From contig CM045758.1 in assembly GCA_025200525.1 (NCBI GenBank), positions 59,305,649 through 59,369,648 on the forward strand: a stretch of 64,000 nucleotides of DNA. The letters are read 5' to 3'. Origin of the DNA: Camellia lanceoleosa. Taxonomy: Eukaryota > Streptophyta > Magnoliopsida > Ericales > Theaceae. A model generated the notes under the pieces. It did no database searches. It saw only the letters and a program-made list of their open reading frames with translations, and was not told the DNA's origin. This document shows positions 1 to 12,147 of the stretch, in pieces. The position numbers and the translations under genes are program-made. Position 1 is the first letter of the stretch, and the number at the start of each line of letters is the position of its first letter.

Positions 1-2377
1 AGTCCTTGTGGCATGCTTGTATGCTTGCATTTGATACTCCTTTAATGCTTTAAAAGGTTGATGTCTTATGCTCCATGTTTGGACCATTGCGTATGTTTCC
101 ATGGGTAGGCCATTTAGATGCCATCTAAGTATGTTTTGGGCTTTGTCTCGACTTACATTGGGACTGTTTTGAGTCCCCTCGACCCTTTGGGACTCGCCTT
201 GCATAGCCATGGTTTGATCCCTTAGGTTAGCCTTAGGCGTTAGGCTTGCTTGCATGCTTTGATTGCTTGATTTGGCATCATTTTCTACTTGTTTTCAGAG
301 CCTAACATATTGATTTAATGTCCATGTTTATTCCTTTTAAGTGTGCTTAAAAGTCTCCTCTTTATGCTTAAGTGTTGGACCATGTTTGCATGCATGTTTG
401 TATGTAAATTTGCCTTCATTTCCATAGCATTTTGGCTACTTATTTAGACATGGCTGAGGCTTGTCCATATTAGTCTAAGTCCATCTTTTGCATGTTGCTC
501 AAATGTTGTTACATTGCTTCGTGTTTGCATGCTTTGGTTGCATCATGTCTTGCTTGCTCATTTGTTTGAATGTTGTCACATGCTTGCATGTTTGCATGCG
601 TGTTTGCATTTTCATGTTACATACTTAGCTCGCATGCTTAGGTTGCATTTGGCATGCATGCCTTGCCTCTTGAATTGATTATGATAGAGGTTGGGCCCAT
701 TGTGTGCTTATGTGCATTACACTTGACATCAAAATGCATACTTGACTTCTTGGACCATCACGCATTGAAATGAGCGATTGGTGGTCCGAGGGTCGAGTAC
801 CAAACTCCCTTGAGTCCACAACATGATGGAGAGGTTGGTTGTGCAAACATTTTCTTAAGATGCATTGCCATGCCTTGTTTTCCCTCTGCTGCTGTCAAAA
901 CATGGTTCTACAGGAAAGGATGGCCGGTCGGCCATCTTCAGTGCCGGCCGGCTATCCATATTTGGCCGAGATCTTCATTTGTGGTCGATGACCACTTCCT
1001 CATGGCCGGTGGTGTTTCCTTCTGGCCGGTGGTCTCCTACAACCCTCAGGGAGTATTTTAGAAGCAACTTTGGGACTTGTGCAGTCTCCAGAGGCATAAA
1101 ACAGTGCAAACAGAGGTAGCTTGTGCATAGTGGTGGATTTCTGAGTGGAGCCGGGCAAGCATGCATTGGACCCTCTTCCCGAGGCTGTTTTACCACTTTA
1201 TTAACTTAGTTAATTTGCTTAACTAGTTAAGTGGTCTGTAACTATTTAATTGGCTCGTTAGTTAGTTAAAATTGTATTATTCTTTTGGTCCCTTCGAGAG
1301 AGGGCGAATTGTGTAATAAGCGCGCGTGTGTGTGATGCATGTCTTCCAACCCCCACTTCTTTCTCCCTTTTACTTACCTGCTTTTGATGGTTAGTATTAG
1401 GACATGTTTTGATTAGCATACTTATGATAGCATGTTTGCATCCATTCATTTGTATTGCATGCACCGGGCTCGGCGCATCATACTAATTGCATAGTATTTA
1501 AAATCTAACTTGAATACATGTCATCTACTGCATTTCACTTACCATCCATAGATTAGTCGAGCTTATTCTAGCTGCATTTTGCTTGCGATGCATTAGCCAT
1601 CTTAACATGGACTTGGATCATACATTTGATTACTAACATGTTCCTTGTTTTGGCTTGGAGTACTAGGTGAGTATTTATGCTTTAGCATCTCGCATGAGTG
1701 TGAATGTTAACATGAAAGCATGCTTGCCATGAGGCTAATTGCTTAGTTGATTTATTGCTTGAATGCCTGTGGGTGAAAGTTGGATTGCTCGAGTTGGAAC
1801 AACTCGTTGAAATCCGCCTTTTAGCCTACTTGCAAGTAGCAAATTTCAAACTATCTTTCAAACGAGTGGATATGCAATGCTTTGTTCCAAATTAGGCGAT
1901 CTAGTCTATACTTTTGTGTTGTGCGCATCACATAGTAATTCTAGGCTAATAACCGGAATAAGAGCACATAATATTTTCAAAACTTGATATCATGGTTAGT
2001 AGAGGCCGATCTTTGATCGGGCGGGCGGGGGTGCTCACGAAGTGACCTTCCCTAATCGTACCCAAGTTCCCGAGCCGAGGCAACTTTAGTGATAACAGAC
2101 ACGTGGCCTTAGGCAACGAGTCAGGGTTTCCTAAATTCCCCCAAAATAAATATTTAGGTGGCGACTCTATATCTGGTAAAGTAGTCCATGTTTGGCACTT
2201 CTTTCAAAAAATCTATTTTCAAAAATGATTTGTCGGATTTGGACTCTTTGATGATTCATCGGTCTTGCATTGCACTCTGTGAGATTAGATACAGGACCGT
2301 GACATTGAGTCCTGAACTGTAGTGAGCCCAAATGAACAAAACGGGATTCCCTCCCGGGACGTTCGGGGACGTCTACA
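1..2377 (+). mobile_element. 3' part of a Tat/Ogre-type LTR
   Basis: This is the downstream part of a plus-oriented long LTR; its start lies left of the window. It matches the right half of the solo LTR at 34189-42639 block by block: the stretch around 1461 matches 41728, around 1951 matches 42218, around 2003 matches 42270 and around 2120 matches 42384. It ends GTCTACA at 2377, where the sequence switches abruptly to Tat gag that matches 24020 onward in another element. It carries the conserved LTR core with TGGCGACTCT at 2159-2168, 209 bp before the LTR end, and a GGCCG palindrome at 920-935. It has no coding content; short open frames inside it are chance. Whether it is a solo LTR or the 3' LTR of a full element cannot be decided here. 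Confidence 0.8.
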
Positions 2378-4041
2378 GGGAGTGTTACGCCGATCAAATC
2401 AGAATCGTCGAATTTAATGTTTGGAGCTTCATGGGGCCGTTTTGCTGGTGTGATTTGCCTTTGGAGGTCAGGATGCGACTGAATGGTATGTACTGCGGAT
2501 GACGTCGGCAGGCTATATATCATATGGATTATGCTGAGTGGAGGTGAATCCTGCCGTAAAGCTATTGCTTTTTTCGAGTTGTCTCTTCGGACATACTGCT
2601 TAAGTCGACCGTCTTGTACCAATTCCTCTAGGTGATCCTTCAATGCATAACAACTCTCTGTATCATGGCCATGGTCTTTATGATACTCACACTGCCTATC
2701 CCGTCTCCTCGTGTCGGGAGATCCCACCATTTTGGATGGCCATTTGAAGAACAGAAGGTGTTGGACTTTGGACATAATCGTACTGATCGGTTTTGACAAC
2801 TCCGTATATTTCTTGTCCTCGTGCCTTGTGCGCCTGCTATCTACTTGAAGTTGTTCACTAGCTCGGTGGGAACATTGGTCATTTGTTCGGCATGAATCCC
2901 GTCTCTTGTCTCGTTTAGCCCGACTCCGTGATTCAGGGCTCCGTGATAGTACAGAGTTTATTGGCTGAACAATCTCAGAAGGGGCCGTCTTGTTGACCTT
3001 GTCCTTAGCTTTGACCCGCAGAGCATCATCTTCCACTTTGCAGTATTCCTCGACTTTCTTCATCAACGACTAGACAATTTTGGGGGGCCTTCTAGTCAAG
3101 GAACTGTGGAGGGCACTATCAGGATGCAATCCCATTCTAAAGGCGGTGATGGCCATGGAGTCGTTGTAGGCGTCATCCACAAGATTGAAGCAATCCCAAT
3201 AGCGTCCCGAATACACTCGTAAGGTTTCCCCTGGTTGTATTTGCATTGCCCAGAGAGAGTCGGCTTGCTTCGGCTGGACCTCATTAGTGATGAATCTTGC
3301 CCTGAAGGATTTCTGTAGTTGATGGAAGCACTTAATTGACGCCGATTCCAACTTGTAATGCCATCTGACTGTCAGTGGTCCCAAGCTGCTTAGAAATATT
3401 TGGCACAAAAGAGCCTCGTCGTCTACATGCAGCGTCATGGCTTGCTTATAATGACGGATGTGGTCAGTGGGATCCGATTTTCCGTCGTGTAGGGTGAATG
3501 ATGGAGCCTTAAACTTTTTGGGTAATACTGCCTTTGCGATTCGTCGCACAAAGCGGTCATATTGGTCCTCCTCATCTGAACCATTTCGTCTTCGTTTATG
3601 GCGTGCACGTGGACTCTCTTCGGAGGAGCTGGTGGTTTCGACTCGTCCCTTCTTTTTGGGGTCTAGGGATAATGAGTCAGAATCATTGTCACTTTCTTGT
3701 CTTCGGGCTTGAAGTCATCAGCCATCTTCCCTCAGAGGTCGTCCCGGATATTGGCGTACAACTTGTTTGGACTTTGGCACTTCCAACACCAAATTCTGAT
3801 GGAGATGCTCGTTCTCAGCGATCATGTTTTCCAACCTTTGCTTGTTTTGCTTTGCCTATTCCATGATCGCTTGAATGGTCTCATGTGCTAAAGTCGAGGG
3901 TGAGATATGGGCAACTGAGTCAAAGTTCAAGGCACGTCTTGCGGTGATATTCTCCAGTCCCAGCATGTTTGTTAGAGTGAGGTCATCTCTCGGTGTGGTT
4001 TCGTCAGCGACTATTGGAGGATCTTCCGTTATGCCTGCCAT
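2378..4041 (-). pseudogene. gag: Tat gag polyprotein, truncated and with stops
   Basis: Gag forms the retrotransposon particle and binds the RNA. The first ATG is at 4041, 16 nt downstream of the primer-binding site, and starts MAGITEDPP. The central capsid-like domain spans about 3549-3070 (motifs APSFTLHDGKSDPTDH and FRMGL), followed by the linker KKVEEYCKVEDDAL at about 3060-3020. A nucleocapsid-like CCHC-type signature, CEYHKDHGHDTESC, lies at about 2700-2650, as is usual in Tat gag. In-frame stops break the frame near 3856, 3720 and 3067. At the 3' end the frame runs past 2378 into the abutting LTR for about 70 codons; that tail is not gag. It is non-functional as it stands. Confidence 0.8.
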
Positions 4042-4056
4042 GGATGTAGTTGAGTA

Positions 4057-4074
4057 TTCCCATTGACAGCGCCA
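4057..4074 (-). other. Primer-binding site of the truncated Tat element
   Basis: The minus strand reads TGGCGCTGTCAATGGGAA, two bases inside the 5' LTR edge at 4077. It is the same site as TGGCACCATCTGTGGGAA at 24652-24669 in the related element. TGGCGCC-type sites that pair with a tRNA 3' end are usual for plant Ty3/gypsy elements. The exact tRNA is not assigned. Confidence 0.7.
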
Positions 4075-4076
4075 AT

Positions 4077-4518
4077 TGGGGAAGTGGTTTGGAAATACTC
4101 CTTGGATCTAATGGGATGCTCGTGATCCTCAGCTAAAAACCTGAAAAGGAATGAACACTCTGGTCGGGGGTGCCGTAATTAGCACTCCGACGGACAAGTC
4201 AGTATATGCTCTCTTTGTTACTTGTATCTTAAGTAAAAATGTATTAATTCTCACATACCTCTCTTTGGTTGTTGTTCTTCTATTTATATACGCTCCTGGT
4301 CCTCAGGGTAGGGCCCACTCTTGACCCGTCATGTGATTGTTCACTCGGCCCTCTCTTTTGCCGTATTCCAACTTTCAATCAGCCCCTCGCTCAACTGATC
4401 TTTATGGCCGATTAGGTTATTCGGCATCCAGAACGTACGAGATGGGAGCGAATATAATATATACTGATTAGCCAAATGTGCACTCGGCCTAACTGCGTCT
4501 CCCATTATTCGGCTCACA
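4077..4518 (-). mobile_element. 5' LTR of the truncated Tat element (442 bp)
   Basis: It aligns over its whole length with the LTRs at 13558-13960 and 24672-25069, sharing the block after GGTCGGGGGTG and the end block CATTATTCGGCTC(C)CACA. The minus strand has a TATA box (TATAAATA at about 4283-4290). The LTR starts TGTGAGCC on the minus strand. Confidence 0.75.
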
Positions 4519-5281
4519 TAGCTTAATTTTCATTCCACCCTCATATGCTTTGTTTCATCTCCTTTTGCATGTCGTTGAAGCTCCAAAAGTTGGCCGAAAA
4601 TAATTTTTTTTTTTTTTTTTTTTTTTTTTTGCAGATTCAAACCTACATGTTCAAGCCTTTGTATCTTCCTTGTCGTAACTCCGTTTCGCCTCATTTTGAT
4701 GTTATTGGATTCATTTCATGGCCTAGTTTTCATTCCACCCCTCATACGCATTTTTCTAGTTACTTTTGCATATCGTCCGAACTACGAAAGTTGGCCAAAA
4801 ATATACATATTTTTTTCTTCCTCTATGTTTTGTCTATGCTCTTCTTCCTTCTTCTTTCATTTTCTCTTCCTTCATGGCCCTTCCACCAAGCTCATAGTGG
4901 CCACCGAACCTCCAACAGTGGTGGTAATGCGCTTGTCCCCTAGAAGTATCACTTCGCAAGACTTAAGCATAACATTTATCTCAGACTCTTAGCTAGACAA
5001 GAATGATCTCACTTAAGAACCCTATCTTTATCCAAACAGAGAGCCTCACCTTATCTAGGACTCTTGTCCTGTATCCGAATATCTCATATTTCGATATTAC
5101 CGCACTATATCTCGGCAATATCATAACAACCTTGGCATCATGATTCGTCCACGTGGCACCTTGGCAAACACCCCGGCCACGTGACACGACCCTAAAAATA
5201 TGTCCCCACAGCTGCCCCTAGATTCTATTACTTCGGCAACCTGAGGTAATGAAACCTATATCGTTTGATCTTCCAACATGT
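4519..5281. other. Unassigned AT-rich spacer with a local duplication
   Basis: I recognise no gene here. A block of about 75 bp is duplicated at about 4530-4605 and 4727-4802, sharing CATTCCACCC, TTTTGCAT and AAAGTTGGCC. A T run lies at 4604-4630. Two G-box cores (CACGTG) sit near 5151 and 5177. The stretch ending CCCACA at about 5211, followed by GCTGCCCCT, looks like an LTR start next to a polypurine tract on the minus strand, so part may be another decayed Tat LTR. The open frames here are low-complexity and not genes. Confidence 0.45.
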
Positions 5282-6280
5282 TATGGGATGCTTTTGGGGC
5301 TACCAAGCACGCCTAACAGTTCAGACTCCGGATCTCCTAATTTAGTCTTACTAGTACAATGTAAAACAAAAAAATGAGAGGCCAATTCTGGCAACGTTTA
5401 TAGAAAATCCATTTATTGCAAAATATGCGAGAAATTGACTACATCACCAGGTCTCAGAGCTGCCACCTAATCTTTTGGAAAAATTAGGAAACCCGTGACT
5501 CATGCCAAAGGCCACCGTTCGTCATAACCAAAGTGTCTTGACTCAGGAATATAGGTATGAAAGGGGAAGGTTATTAATTGAGCACCCCACTCACTCGATC
5601 AAAGATCGACCTATACTAAGTCATAATGTGGTTTTTAATATCAATGTAAATCCATATTCTAATTATTAATAATGCTACCTTTACTATCTGAGGCATTCGA
5701 ATATAGATTATGTCGAAAATTTTGGTTATACTTTGACATCGTTCATTTAAAGAAAAGGGTTTTCTTGGATAAAATCCGCAGCATAAGAATCAGCTACACT
5801 CCAAAATAAATAACACAACCTCCACCTACTGGCATTCAAAAAGATATCTCACTTAAGCATTTAGCCTCATGCTGTAATAACAGATAGGGTAAGGAATGCA
5901 CGCATGCAATATGCTAAAGCTTTAAAAACAAATGTTCACCTAGTACTCCAAGTCGAGTCCCAACACATATACAAATATGTACATATATGCTTGATCATAT
6001 ATACGAGTTTCTAATGCAACGCACATAGAACGTGGATCTAAGAGTCTAGATGCTAGAACGAAGTATGATTATCACCACAATACATGAATTTATGCACGTA
6101 TTCATCTTTGAAAATAGTAAATCCCACCAATGCGGATGATCCAAACCCAAATACATGAAAAGTGAATGCAATGCATGATAAAGAAAATATGATGCGGTAT
6201 TGAAAGCGAATACATAAAAGGGTTAGAAAGATGTGGATTTGGAAGATTATTACAACAATTCGAATAAGAAAAAAAGAAGG

Positions 6281-6282
<2 letters not shown>

Positions 6283-6322
<40 letters not shown>
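6283..6322. repeat. GA microsatellite
   Basis: About 20 uninterrupted GA units lie inside the LTR at 5282-8244. Confidence 0.95.
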
Positions 6323-6328
<6 letters not shown>

Positions 6329-7710
6329 AAGCAATAATAAATCGATTCAGCCTAACTACTATTGAATCTAATAAATCATACTAAATAAAGGAAATAACCA
6401 ATCCCAGGAGCTCCAAAATTGTGTAGGGGAGCATTCCTTAAAAATTGTCTATTCTGTTCTTGGTGGAAATGACCGGCTAGACACCAAATGAGCCAGTCGA
6501 AGTGAAAAGTGGCTAGCTGAATTCTTTTTCCAGTTGGGGATTAGGTCAATGCTGGATTTTAGGACAGGGACCAAAGGGAGACTTTCTGGATGGTTTTCAC
6601 ATCCTCCACCTCCTCTATTGACAGGGATCACTTGGGAAGGAGATGAATGGACCATAGCTATCAATAATGATATAAACAGATATATACAACATATATTTTG
6701 CTAAAGAAACAAATTAAATGGATCAAAAACAAGAACAAATTCACGCCCAAGAAATCGATAGGAACCTACATCTTCTCTTTGTCAATAAGGGAAAATTAAT
6801 ACCCAAATCCATGCTATTAAGTGGAGGGTATAGATTAATGCAAATCATTTCTTAGTGGAAGCTTTGCTTATCAAAACAAGAGATTCATCAAATTGGTTGA
6901 ACACTCCTCATATAGTCATAGAACAAGGATGGTTATACCCTTTTCTATGTTCACAAATGATTGAGAAGGGAGTTTTTCAACCTCCTTTGATCCAAAATCT
7001 CTTATTTTACTTCCAAAATACTTAATGAAAAGGGGGAAGACATCACTCACGAACACCAAATCCCATGGATCACCTAAGCAATCCCATGAATCAGCTCCTA
7101 ATACTCATTGTAATTAAGTAAATAGTTGGAACACATAGATTAACATAACCTGAGAGAGATGATAGATGAAGATAAGAGGTGCAATAATAGTAAAATCTAT
7201 TCTACTTATTGAACTTGTGAATTGATGGCTAAAACTACTCCCAAACACATCCACAAGGGTCCAAAATTCATGAGAACTAGATAGTTAGAGCCAAGAAAAG
7301 CAAGAAAACAAAGAAAAAGGGTATCAATTCAATGGATAGGTGGCTAAAGCTACTCCCTCCACATCCATGACGACTTACAACAATTACATAATGTAAATAA
7401 AGCTAAAATTAAAGAAGAAGCAAGATGATGAGATCAAAGATGCTAAGGAATCACCTCTTCAAGAGGATTAGCCATTTCTTGTTCATAAACTCCCTTTAAA
7501 GTCCCTCTAGAGTTTCTAAGTGCATTCTTTAACATCTAAAGTCCTTTGTCCAGGGTTTAGGATCAAGCTTTTATGGAGAATTTAATGTTAAGGTTGAAGG
7601 TGGCAGGTGAGAGGTAAGAGAAGGAAGAGCGAGAGAGAGCTCACAAGTTTTTCTATTCCTTAGGCAGTTTTTTTTTTTTCCAACCAATCCTTTGAAAAGA
7701 GTTGGCAAGC

Positions 7711-7719
7711 TTTATATAT
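7711..7719 (-). promoter_or_regulatory. TATA box of the LTR at 5282-8244
   Basis: The minus strand reads CTATATATAAAG. About 80-160 bp upstream (7797-7880) is a GGCCG-bearing stretch, the same spacing as in other LTRs here. Confidence 0.5.
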
Positions 7720-8244
7720 AGAGTTTCGGTCACAAATATCTAGGTAAGCAAAATAAGCTAAAATCCCCAAAAATGCTTTGTACTTGGAATATTTAGCCGG
7801 CAGAGTTTCTTGGTGATTGGCCGAATGGTTTTGTGGTTAGTCATCATTTGGCGTCCAACTAGCCAGTGGGTACATCGTTGGATCAATAAGAGCAGGTTAG
7901 CCTAAATTGAAAGGAGAAACAACTACTTTAGAGAATTTCATCATTTCCATTCACTTCCACTATATTTTTCGCTCCGTCTATTTGAAAGAATACAATGCTT
8001 TGACCTTAAAAAATATGAGCATCGGAACATTATGGCGATGTCTGGAGTTGCACCACTATAACTCATTTTAAAAAAAAGGGTTTCCACTTTGGTCGACAAA
8101 AACATTTTGTCCAAAACAGGTCGTTGGAGGATTTAAAGCTTGATCCTTAGAACTCCCGCCATGGAACTTGCAAACGTTTTCATCATCAGGAACTCAAAAG
8201 GGAGCACCCAAGTCTCAAGGCTAGTAAAAAATGGGGTGTCTACA

Positions 8245-8967
8245 GTTGTCCCTCATTGACAGAGCTTGGTGCGTCATTTCATGACGTGAGTGAATGTCAA
8301 AGCCTGAAGATGACCCTTTTTGACGAGGCCGCAAGACTTGGGCAAACAAAGAAAATGCAGATAAAACTCGGTTGAACCCGAGGGTTGCCTACGTATCCTT
8401 TTGCAAAGAATCAAACCAGCGTAGTTCAGGGACAGAATGCAAATGCCATGCTCGAAATACATTTGAAAAGGTGAGCTTACATGGGGCACAACCATGATTT
8501 GTTAATTGGGCTTATGTGTACCACACTGCCGATGCTTTCAAAAGCTTAATGATGCAAACACTACAAAAGGTGGTGAGATGGAACAATAGATAAAGTTACA
8601 AATATGGCAAAAGAAATAAGAGGGCCTCATGCAAATAACATGCAAAGCCAGCTAACAATTGCAGAAAATATGAAGAACAATGCACTACAACACATACAAA
8701 CATGCTCCACATTGAGTAAAAGAAATGAAACACCTACCCATGCCATGGCATGAGAAGGAAAGAAAAAGAATGGTCGCAACCAAAGTCACATATGATCGGC
8801 AATCATAGCAACAAGGAACTCTACAACACACTTCAAACATGCCGCAACATGAAGGAAGAAAAGATGGTGTTAATAGCCAACCCATGCAAGTGGGTGGTAT
8901 TAACTGAGGGTGGCGTTAACCGACAACCCGCGTAGAGGCAGTATTAACCGAGGGTGGTGTTAACCGC
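8245..8967 (-). mobile_element. Internal 3' stub of a Tat/Ogre element
   Basis: Next to the 3' LTR, the minus strand has a polypurine tract (GAGGGACAAC at 8245-8254). The following stretch matches 27829-28050 of the large Tat element: a TGACG motif, GCAAGACTTGG, and the hairpin motif GCCTACGTATCC ... GCGTAGTTC at 8387-8427. From about 8880 there is a shorter version of the 45-bp repeat found at 28350-28887 (ACCGAGGGTGGTGTTAAC). The stub ends where a plus-oriented LTR begins at 8968. It has no coding region. Confidence 0.65.
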
Positions 8968-9560
8968 TGTAGACACTTCATTTTGACCGCCCTTAAGACT
9001 TGGCCGCTTCACTCTAAACACTCGATGATGAAATGTTACGCTGTACAATCGTTTGAATCTTCAGTAAAATGATTCAGTTTTGAGATTCAAAACCCATACC
9101 TTGCACCCCCTTTTGGACCAAAACCTTATTTTTTCTAGCCCAACCACTCAGAGAATAGTTGGCCAGCAAATGGCTGGCAGGCCATTTTGATTGGGCCAGC
9201 CAGCCATATTTAACGTAGTAGATATTTTGACAGTTGCTAGTTGCTACCATGCACATGCTTTGGACAAGCTGTCCCTTTGCAGATATTGCCGATGTGAGAA
9301 GCTATTTTTCTATAAATACAACACCCCCTCATGGTTTAGGGTTAGAGAAAATCCTCCAAGAGTCTATAGCTTTTCCAATACACTTCCCTCCTCTCTTGCA
9401 ATATGCATACACCATAAATACACCATACAAGCTTGAACTTGAAGCTTTTGTTGAGATTTTCTAATACAATTTCAGCTCCTTGAGCAATGATGTGTTCAAT
9501 TGTTCTTATTTAAAACAATATTCAAAATTCACGATCAAATGTGTCACAACTGAAAAGCCA
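8968..9560 (+). mobile_element. 5' part of a Tat/Ogre LTR, plus orientation
   Basis: It begins TGTAGACACTTCATTTTGACC, like the starts at 34189 (plus) and at 55132 and 27828 (minus). It continues with ACTCGATGATGAAA, similar to the large Tat LTR. A TATA box is at 9311-9318, with GGCC/CCAGCC-rich palindromic sequence at 9150-9215, about 100 bp upstream. The similarity fades into AT-rich sequence somewhere after 9500; the right limit is approximate. Confidence 0.6.
9311..9318 (+). promoter_or_regulatory. TATA box of the LTR at 8968
   Basis: TATAAATA lies about 340 bp inside the LTR start. It is followed by a pyrimidine-rich stretch (CTTCCCTCCTCTC at about 9384) of the kind seen near retroelement transcription starts. 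Confidence 0.5.
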
Positions 9561-11053
9561 GAGATTAAAGTGACACAAGTCTCAAATTATGGGAACCGTT
9601 AGTGTAATTCGTCCTGAATTTATGAATCGAACTAAACCGTGAAACTTGAAAAATGAATCAAAATTGAAACCACCAAAAACTATTCAGTTTTTGTTAAGTT
9701 CCACAACTCTAAATTAAGAACTTCATCACTATATTTAGGATATGTAATTTAATAAATATTAATTCCTATACAAGCATTCCAAAAATTTCATAAACATACT
9801 TAAATTTTTCGAATATTCTCCAAATTATTTTTTATAAAATGTGTGAAGATAAAAAAAAAAAATATTCATATTACATATTAATTTCTATGAAACTAAAATC
9901 AATAATGCTTATTTTTTGAGACAAAACTTTTGATCTCAAAAAGTTAGTAATTAATCACTAAATGTCTAATTTTGTCATTAAAAATAGAATAATAACACTT
10001 CTAGGGACAAAAATATTTAATCTCTAAAATGTTATTTTGTCCTTAAATTCTTATATCTAAAACTTTAATTTCTTGTAGTGATAAAAACACTAAATTAAAA
10101 AATAATTTTAAAAAAGTTGAATGGATATGTGTGATATGAAATTATTTTTTGAAATGCATTAGAGGAAGCTAATATTGACGTGAATTTCATGTCAAGAGGA
10201 AGAATCACATGAATTGCATTAGAGTTTGTTACATTTTCATGGATGAACCCTTATGTTGTGTTTGATTGAGAGATTTGAGAAGGAATTTAGAAAGGAAAAA
10301 GGAAAAACTATGTGAAATGTAGGTATATTTTATTTACATTTCACTTACTTTTTGTTTTATCCTTTTCAAATTTCCCAATTAAACACAGTGTTAACTATTT
10401 GGTTTGGAATAGTTTTTTGAAAATTGGATTTTTAATTTTTAATTTTATTTTTTTAGTTCTTTTTTTTAAATATTAAATATTTTTTATTTTTAGATGCATA
10501 TAACCTAAATACAAAAGAATATATATTTTCATATTTTTTTTGTATTTATATATTTTTTTTATATATATTTTTTCAGAAATACTATACCTTTTAAGTGTGT
10601 CTAAATTATGTGTATTTGAAGAGGAAAAAAAAAGTTTAAAATATTAAAAAAATTCATAAAAATACAAAATACAAAAAATAAAATACTATAATTTTCAACA
10701 ATCTATATATATATATATATATATTACGGTCTATCCACAATAAAAATGAAAGCTACATGCGTAAAGCCAACTCTCATTCCAAATGAACTATATAATATAT
10801 AATAGAAAATGATGCATGCTTATCCAAACTCAAATTTCATTCCTTAGCTAGTCACTAATACTTTGATGGAGATATAAGTGAGAAAGATCAAAGATTGTAA
10901 CATTTTCCTTTGGATTGTTACACAAAAGTTATTTAAAATATCTCCCCAGATTGAACAGCCAAGGTCTGGCTAGGAAAAACACACTATATATAGCGTGAAT
11001 AACATTCGATATTAAGTCACAAATACACCGAATACTAAATTCTATTGTGTTGC
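9561..11053. other. AT-rich sequence upstream of the LRR gene fragment
   Basis: This is strongly AT-rich DNA with poly-A and poly-T runs and a TA microsatellite at about 10703-10724. I see no coding sequence. A TATA box (CTATATATA, 10983-10991) lies about 65 bp before the ATG of the LRR gene fragment, so the last few hundred bases are probably that gene's own promoter and leader. Confidence 0.5.
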
Positions 11054-12147
11054 ATGTTTATCATGGGTTCATCATCCATGAGAATTGCAGCAATTGTTTT
11101 TTACCTTTGCTTTCTCACCTTTGCAGCATTTCATAATTGCTTTTGCAATGGAAACTCCAACATTGTTTGCTCCAAAACTGAAAAGCAAGCCCTTCTAAAA
11201 TTCAAGCAAGATCTTAAAGATCGTTTGAACCCGTTGTCCTCTTGGGCTAGTGACAACTGTTGTCAATGGTCCGAAGTTCTCTGCAACTTCACTGGCCATG
11301 TCCATGTGATCCACCTTCCTTATAATTATAGTGATGCTGATGCTGATGCTGATGCTAATTGTCATTATAATGGAAATTATTCTGAATATGAAGCTTGCTG
11401 GCGTTATCACCAGTTTGGAGGTAAAATAAATCCTTCTTTGCACGATTTGAAGCACCTCCGTTATCTGGACTTGAGCCAGAATTATTTTGAAGGGATTTGC
11501 ATTCCTAGTTTCATTGGTTCTATTGGAAGTTTGAGGTACCTCAACCTGTCTAATGTCGGATTCAGCGGAGCCATTCCTCATCAACTAGGAAACCTCACCA
11601 TGATACATTATCTGGACTTGAGAGGGATTCCTAGTGAAAGTATGAGGTATCTCGACACTCTAATGCTGGATTCAGCAGAGCCATTCCTTATCAACTAGGA
11701 AATCTCACCATGATGCGTGATCTGGACTTGAGCAGGAATGATTTTGGAGGGATTCGTATTCCTAGCTTCATTGGCTCTATTGGAAGTTTGAGGTATCTTG
11801 ACCTGTCTTATGCCAATTTCAGCGGAGCCACTCCTCATCAACTAGGAAATCTCACCATGATACGTTATCTTTATCTTCAAGGTACTTTTACTGAAACTGA
11901 ACTACAGTTACGTGGTGATAATTTACACTAGGTTTCTGGTCTTCTTTCATTACGACACCTTGATAGGTTAGGGGTAAACCTTAGCAAAGCAGTGGATTAG
12001 GTAGAGGTGATAAGCACACTTCCTTCTTTGGTAGAATTGCAGTTACTTGTTTGTGATCTCAGATATTCTTCTCCTTCAACTACTATTAACTTTACATCAC
12101 TACATATCCTCAACCTTTCTCATAACAATTTTGCACCGTCTATATCA
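11054..12147 (+). pseudogene. Receptor-like LRR protein gene, 5' fragment
   Basis: Receptor-like proteins of this type are plasma-membrane proteins with extracellular leucine-rich repeats, used in defence or development. The start (ATG 11054, or 11063) gives a hydrophobic signal peptide (MRIAAIVFYLCFLTFAAF) and then an LRRNT_2-type cap (EKQALLKFKQDL, SSWASDNCCQW). The LRRs that follow carry LRYLDLSQNYFEG, IPSFIGSIGSLRYLNLSN and PHQLGNLT. A (GATGCT)n expansion at about 11334-11356 inserts DADADADA into the cap region. A frameshift near 11630 and a stop at 11696-11698 break the frame; LRR coding resumes at 11710-11931 and 12007-12147. At 12148 it fuses directly to the end of an LTR, so most LRRs, the transmembrane segment and the tail are absent. 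There is no kinase domain. The protein family is clear, but the gene cannot be functional. Confidence 0.85.

Larger units (their letters stand above)
2378..4518 (-). mobile_element. Truncated Tat-lineage element (gag, PBS, 5' LTR)
   Basis: On the minus strand the order is 5' LTR (4077-4518), primer-binding site (4057-4074) and gag (4041 down to 2378). The element is cut at 2378 by the insertion of the LTR at 1-2377, so protease, pol and the 3' LTR are missing or lie outside the window. The LTR and gag closely match the nested element at 13558-25069, so both belong to one family. Its gag keeps the central domain that the nested copy has lost. Confidence 0.8.
5282..8244 (-). mobile_element. 3' LTR of a Tat/Ogre-type element
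   Basis: On the minus strand it begins TGTAGACACCCCATTTTTT at 8244. Its other end, at 5282, reads TATGGGATGC on the plus strand, where the LTR at 63111 also begins. The two copies align through the microsatellite-proximal region (for example 5946 with 63755, and 6054 with 63880). The conserved core with TGGCAGCTCT lies at 5456-5465, 174 bp from the end. A TATA box is at 7711-7719. The sequence to the right, at 8245, is polypurine on the minus strand, which marks this as a 3' LTR. Confidence 0.75.

Noticed and set aside
2167..2377. C-terminal extension of gag read from the open frame
   Set aside because: This part is the end of the abutting LTR, which is also present without gag at 42430-42639. 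It is read-through and not protein.
4545..4992. Hydrophobic protein of about 130 residues
   Set aside because: The frame arises from a long T run and pyrimidine-rich sequence; no homology or regular gene structure.
6053..6334. Ser-Leu repeat peptide
   Set aside because: It is the GA microsatellite read on the minus strand.
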